Assembly: GCA_028822985.1 (NCBI GenBank)
Contig: JAPKCK010000001.1
Span: 62,001 to 126,000 of the forward strand
DNA from: Aquiluna sp.
Lineage (GTDB): Bacteria; Actinomycetota; Actinomycetes; Actinomycetales; Microbacteriaceae
Length of the DNA: 64,000 nt
Reading direction: 5' to 3'
A model generated the notes under the pieces. It was not told where the DNA came from and made no database searches. It saw only the letters and a program-made list of their open reading frames with translations. Of this stretch, positions 60,467 through 64,000 are shown one piece after another (position 1 is the first letter of the stretch; every line of letters starts with the position of its first letter). The translations under genes were made by a program, and so were the position numbers.

Positions 60467-61045
60467 TTACTTGTCCCCGAGCTGCTCGAGTACCGCTTTG
60501 GCTACTTGGGACATTGAAAGCCTGCGGTCCATGGATGCCTTTTGAATCCAGCGGAAAGCCTCTGGTTCGCTTAGCTTCATTTTCGACTGAAGCAGGCCTT
60601 TGGCTCTGTCCATAAGCTTTCTGGTTTCTAATCTTTCGCTAAGATCAGCAATCTCTGTCTCCAGAGCGAAGAGCTCCTCAGCCCTAGAAAGGGCAATTTG
60701 TATTGCGGGCAGCAAGTCAGAAGGCTTGAAAGGCTTGGTCACATACGCCATAGCCCCAGCGTCTGCGGCTCGCTTCACCAAGTCCGCTTGAGAAAAGGCT
60801 GTCAGTAAAACAACTGGAATTTTATGCTCGGAAATCTTTTCAGCTGCAGATATCCCGTCGAGCTTGGGCATTTTGATGTCCATAATGATGAGGTCAGGCA
60901 TCAATTCGACAGCCAGTCTCACTGCCTCTTCGCCGTCTGCCGCCTCACCCACAACCTCATAGCCGGCCTCTCGTAAAGTGGCGACGACATCCATCCTGAT
61001 GAGGGCTTCGTCCTCTGCGACGACAACTCGAAGTGCTTCTTGCAT
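60467..61045 (-). CDS. pdtaR: ANTAR-domain response regulator PdtaR
   Basis: PdtaR-type proteins are phosphorylated receivers that bind paired RNA hairpins through ANTAR domains and act as antiterminators. The 192 residues have a receiver domain with acidic VVAEDEALIRMD, phospho-acceptor Asp in LIIMDIKMPKLDG, Thr/Ser in VVLLTAFS and Lys in YVTKPFKP, then a helical linker and ANTAR domain (RKLMDRAKGLLQSKMKLSEPEAFRWIQKASMDRRLSMSQVAKAVLE). The start ATG 61045 lies 7 bases behind TAAAGT; the extension to 61132 crosses the tRNA gene and is rejected. Its usual kinase PdtaS is not nearby. Confidence 0.95.
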   Translation of the reverse strand: MQEALRVVVAEDEALIRMDVVATLREAGYEVVGEAADGEEAVRLAVELMPDLIIMDIKMPKLDGISAAEKISEHKIPVVLLTAFSQADLVKRAADAGAMAYVTKPFKPSDLLPAIQIALSRAEELFALETEIADLSERLETRKLMDRAKGLLQSKMKLSEPEAFRWIQKASMDRRLSMSQVAKAVLEQLGDK

Positions 61046-61052
61046 GATTACA

Positions 61053-61058
61053 ACTTTA
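61053..61058 (-). promoter_or_regulatory. Predicted -10 box for leaderless pdtaR
   Basis: On the minus strand TAAAGT is followed by 7 bases (TGTAATC) and the ATG at 61045, with no Shine-Dalgarno. Confidence 0.45.
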
Positions 61059-61100
61059 GCGGCAACTTGAATAATCAAATCCGCTAGAGTGATACATCTA

Positions 61101-61182
61101 GCCGGAATGGCGGAACGGCAGACGCGAAGCACTCAAAATGCTTTGTCCTATGGGCGTGTGGGTTCAAATCCCACTTCCGGCA
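61101..61182 (+). tRNA. tRNA-Leu (anticodon CAA)
   Basis: An 82-base class II tRNA. The acceptor stem GCCGGAA pairs with TTCCGGC (61175-61181), and the discriminator is A. The anticodon stem AAGCA and TGCTT flanks the loop CTCAAAA, giving anticodon CAA for UUG codons. The T arm has GGTTCAAATCC. The 3' CCA is not encoded. A strong terminator follows at once. Confidence 0.96.
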
Positions 61183-61183
61183 C

Positions 61184-61222
61184 AAAAAAAAGAGCGGTGG
61201 ATTCCCACCGCTCTTTTTTTTG
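61184..61222. terminator. Bidirectional terminator between tRNA-Leu(CAA) and pyk
   Basis: AGAGCGGTGG (61191-61200) pairs perfectly with CCACCGCTCT (61205-61214) around a 4-base loop, with A run before and T run after. It serves the tRNA (plus) and pyk (minus, stop at 61236). Confidence 0.94.
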
Positions 61223-61235
61223 CAAAATTTTCTGT

Positions 61236-62678
61236 TTAGCTCGCGTACCCGGGCACTGTTTCGTTGACGGCATCGCCGACACGGTGCACACGAAGCGAGT
61301 TAGTTGATCCTGGTATTCCTGGTGGGGAGCCGGCGACTACTACTACCTCGTCGCCAACGCGGCATTTTCCACTGGCCAGCACAATCTCGTCAACCTGTTT
61401 GATCATTTGATCGGTATGTGTTGCTTTTCCAGCTAGAAATGTGGTCGCTCCCCAAATCAAAGAGAGTCGTCGTCTAATTTCCTCATTTGGGGTAAAGGCG
61501 AGAACCGGAACCCTTGAACGAAGTCTTGCAACACGTAGGAGAGTGTCGCCCGATTCAGTGAACACGCAGACAAATTTTGAGCCCAGTAGTTCTGCGATTT
61601 GGAGAGCTGACTTAACTACGGCTCCAGAGTGAGTGTGTGGCTGTGTGCCCAACGCCGGAATTCGCTCCAAGCCGTTCTCTTCCGTCGATTCGATTATCTT
61701 GGCCATCGTCTCGATGGTCTCGATTGGAAATTGGCCCACGGAGGTCTCCCCGGAGAGCATCAGAGCGTCCGCACCATCAAGTACGGCGTTCGCGACGTCT
61801 GAAGTTTCGGCCCTGGTTGGCCTGCTGGCAGTGATCATGCTTTCTAGCATCTGAGTGGCTACGATAACCGGCTTAGCCCAACGCCTTGCAAGCTCCACGG
61901 CGCGCTTCTGGACGATTGGGACCTGCTCCAGGGGTAACTCGACGCCTAGATCGCCTCGTGCCACCATGACACCGTCAAAGGCGTCAATTATCTCTTCAAG
62001 GTTGGCAACTGCTTGAGGCTTTTCGATCTTGGCAATGACCGGTATAAATCTGCCTTCTTCGCGCATGATTTCGTGGACGCGAAGGATGTCTTTGGCATTT
62101 CTTACGAAACTCAATGCGATCATGTCTGCGCCGAGCTTGAGGGCCCATCGAAGGTCATCTTCGTCTTTTTCACTCAGTGCAGGAACGTCCACTGCAACAC
62201 CTGGGAGGTTTATGCCCTTGTTGTTAGATACTGGACCGCCGATGACGACTTCTGTTGTGATCGTTGTGGCGTCTACTGCGGTTGCCCGAAGCGATAGTCG
62301 ACCATCGTCAATAAGCAACATGTCCCCCACGGAGACATCGTTTGGAAGACCCTTGTGGGTAGTGGAGCAAATGTTCACGTCACCTGCGACATCATCGATG
62401 GTGATTTTGAAGGTTGCACCTACGACTAATTCGACGCCGCCCTCTGCAAACTTTCCAAGGCGAATCTTTGGTCCCTGAAGATCAACAAGGATCCCCACAG
62501 CCTTTTCGGCCTCTTCGCTAGCTTGACGAATATTCGCGTACACCTGTTCGTGAACCTCGTACGATCCATGGCTGAGATTCATTCTCGCCACGTTCACTCC
62601 GGCGGCTATGACCTTTCGGGTCATTTCCAAGTCGCCTATTGCAGGCCCGAATGTTGCAACAATTTTTGCGCGTCTCAT
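61236..62678 (-). CDS. pyk: Pyruvate kinase
   Basis: Pyk makes ATP and pyruvate from phosphoenolpyruvate. The 480 residues start MRRAKIVATFGPA and have the DGVMVARGDLGVELPLEQVPIVQKRAV segment with metal and substrate ligands, VATQMLESM, and a C-terminal allosteric-type domain. It lies 28 bases after gltD on the same strand and ends at a strong terminator. Confidence 0.97.
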   Translation of the reverse strand: MRRAKIVATFGPAIGDLEMTRKVIAAGVNVARMNLSHGSYEVHEQVYANIRQASEEAEKAVGILVDLQGPKIRLGKFAEGGVELVVGATFKITIDDVAGDVNICSTTHKGLPNDVSVGDMLLIDDGRLSLRATAVDATTITTEVVIGGPVSNNKGINLPGVAVDVPALSEKDEDDLRWALKLGADMIALSFVRNAKDILRVHEIMREEGRFIPVIAKIEKPQAVANLEEIIDAFDGVMVARGDLGVELPLEQVPIVQKRAVELARRWAKPVIVATQMLESMITASRPTRAETSDVANAVLDGADALMLSGETSVGQFPIETIETMAKIIESTEENGLERIPALGTQPHTHSGAVVKSALQIAELLGSKFVCVFTESGDTLLRVARLRSRVPVLAFTPNEEIRRRLSLIWGATTFLAGKATHTDQMIKQVDEIVLASGKCRVGDEVVVVAGSPPGIPGSTNSLRVHRVGDAVNETVPGYAS

Positions 62679-62706
62679 TGGCTTCAGTGTCCTAGTTTCT
62701 TTTGAC

Positions 62707-64000
62707 CTAGCTATAAACCGAAATTGGTTTATCAGTTGGCTTTACGGGGAATGGCAGCTGCGTCTCGCCTTCGAGGTGTTCATCTATCGCCGCGGCCGCT
62801 GCCCTTCCCTCGGCTATTGCCCAAACTATCAGGCTTTGGCCCCTGCCCGCATCTCCTGCTACAAACAAAGAATCCTTGCTGCGGTATTTACCGTCACGGG
62901 AAATGTTAGTTTGAGCGTCCAGCTCGGCATTTAGCTGGTTGGTTATTGTGCCCGATTCCGGTCCAGTGAAGCCGAGAGCGAGTAGAACTAAATCGGCCTT
63001 CATCACTCTTTCAGTGCCAACTTTTGGCACTCGTCGTCCGTTCACGAATTCAGTGTCCGCTACTTTAATGCCGGTCACCTGTCCGTCCTCACCAATAAGT
63101 TCAACTGTTGAGTGCAGGTATTTGCGATCTCCAAATTCTTCATGCGCGCTTGAGATCTCAAAGACTCTGGGGTCCATTGGCCATGGCTGGTCAGCTGTCC
63201 GCTGTTCTTGGGGTTTCTGACCGATCGCAATAGTTGTGACAGATGCCGCCATTTGCCTGGTGGCTGTGCCTAGACAATCCGCTCCAGTATCTCCGCCTCC
63301 AAGAATTACAACGTGCTTACCTTCGGCGCTGAGCTGGTTCTCGACTTTGTCGCCGGCCACGACTCGGTTTGCTTGCGTGAGGTACTCCATCGCGAAATGC
63401 ACTCCTGCCAGCTCTGAGCCTGGAACATCCAAACCTCTAGGGGTGATTGAGCCGGTTGCAACCAGTACGGCGTCATAGCTGAGCTTTAACTCTTCCCAAG
63501 TAACGTCAACTCCGATGTTCACTCCGGTGCGGAACCTGGTGCCCTCGGCCGTCATCTGAGCGAGGCGTTTGTCGATGTGGCGCTTCTCCATCTTGAAATC
63601 CGGAATCCCGTATCTGAGCAAACCGCCGATGCGGTCGTCTCGTTCAAATACGGCGACGGTGTGTCCGACTCTAGTCAACTGCTGGGCGGCGGCTAGTCCA
63701 GCCGGCCCCGAGCCCACGACAGCAATCGTCTTTCCGGTCAGTCGATCTGGAACGTTAGGGGTAACAAAACCTGCGTCGAAGGCGTCATCGATTATCGACA
63801 CTTCGATCTCTTTGATTGTCACGGCCGGCTGGTTTATGCCAAGAACGCATGCACTTTCGCATGGGGCTGGGCAAAGTCTGCCGGTGAACTCCGGAAAATT
63901 ATTAGTTGAGTGAAGGCGATCTATTGCCTCCTTGTTCTTGCCTAAGTGAGTGAGGTCATTCCACTCTGGAATCAGGTTTCCAAGTGGGCATCCGGCGTGA
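62707..64000 (-). CDS. gltD: Glutamate synthase small subunit GltD (5' end cut by window)
   Basis: GltD is the FAD- and Fe-S-containing subunit that passes electrons from NADPH to the large subunit GltB for glutamate formation. The reading frame is open to the window edge, beyond the internal GTG at 63822: the upstream part encodes CPAPCESACVLGINQPAVTIKEIEV, with the Cys cluster of the family, preceded by GNLIPEWNDL. Then follow the FAD motif GSGPAGLAAAQQL, the NADPH motif LGGGDTGADCLG, and GDAGRGQSLIVWAIAEGR. About 430 of roughly 480 residues are present. gltB should lie just upstream. Confidence 0.95.
   Translation of the reverse strand, partial: HAGCPLGNLIPEWNDLTHLGKNKEAIDRLHSTNNFPEFTGRLCPAPCESACVLGINQPAVTIKEIEVSIIDDAFDAGFVTPNVPDRLTGKTIAVVGSGPAGLAAAQQLTRVGHTVAVFERDDRIGGLLRYGIPDFKMEKRHIDKRLAQMTAEGTRFRTGVNIGVDVTWEELKLSYDAVLVATGSITPRGLDVPGSELAGVHFAMEYLTQANRVVAGDKVENQLSAEGKHVVILGGGDTGADCLGTATRQMAASVTTIAIGQKPQEQRTADQPWPMDPRVFEISSAHEEFGDRKYLHSTVELIGEDGQVTGIKVADTEFVNGRRVPKVGTERVMKADLVLLALGFTGPESGTITNQLNAELDAQTNISRDGKYRSKDSLFVAGDAGRGQSLIVWAIAEGRAAAAAIDEHLEGETQLPFPVKPTDKPISVYS

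Overview
This window is a gene-dense stretch of core chromosome from an actinobacterium, most likely a small-genome member of the Microbacteriaceae; the family-level call is an inference. Phylum-level evidence seen in the sequence: a di-heme QcrC next to ctaE and trpD, the block helY-tatC-tatA-pafC-pafB, two RbpA-type RNA polymerase-binding proteins, whiA, opcA, an InhA-like FabI beside FabG, an ANTAR response regulator next to polA, and a separate Lnt plus polyprenol-phosphate mannose synthase. Base composition looks moderate by eye (roughly 50-55% G+C). Many genes start at GTG or TTG, and many neighbours overlap by 1-17 bases. No intergenic gap exceeds about 200 bases, so there are no long non-coding stretches. 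I see no insertion sequence, prophage, CRISPR array, rRNA operon or genomic island.

Layout. 1-3.2 kb: end of the cytochrome bcc-aa3 cluster (qcrC, ctaE), trpD, a 28-bp dif-like XerCD site, and a YczE-type membrane protein. 3.2-6.6 kb: glycerophosphodiesterase, rbpA, ppm and lnt. 6.6-16.8 kb: helY, tatCA, pafCB, a double-FKBP lipoprotein, trmI, a HAD phosphatase, a PAC2 protein, uppP and a small protein; the pupylation and proteasome genes usually found in this neighbourhood are absent. 16.9-26.5 kb: tRNA-Leu(GAG), a sirtuin, a histidine phosphatase, glycosyltransferase, hydrolase, DEDDh exonuclease, rpmE2, an ABC ATPase, serB, fabI-fabG, DUF3099, surf1 and bioY. 26.5-34 kb: SUF operon (sufB, sufD, Rieske ferredoxin, sufC, sufT), ctaA-phr and ctaB. 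34-42 kb: a pentose-phosphate operon (tkt-tal-pgi-zwf-opcA-pgl). 42-48 kb: rbpA2, secG, tpiA, pgk, gap, sodA, whiA and rapZ. 48-57 kb: uvrC, uvrA, uvrB, coaE and rpsA. 57-64 kb: polA, a thioesterase, pdtaR, tRNA-Leu(CAA), pyk and the 3' part of gltD.

Themes. The genes cover aerobic respiration and heme A synthesis, central carbon flux and NADPH supply, Fe-S assembly, envelope lipid and lipoprotein work, and repair of UV damage (complete uvrBAC, photolyase, polA, PafBC). About two thirds of the genes to the right of the dif-like site are on the minus strand, as expected if replication runs leftward into a terminus near 2.5 kb.

I found no wholly new system. The most interesting signals are the dif site, a recurring leaderless start architecture (TANNNT, then 6-7 nt, then ATG/GTG) at 13 genes, the pupylation-free pafBC locus, two divergent RbpA paralogs, and several departures from standard gene order (no yvcK, no sufS/sufU, photolyase inside the ctaA operon).
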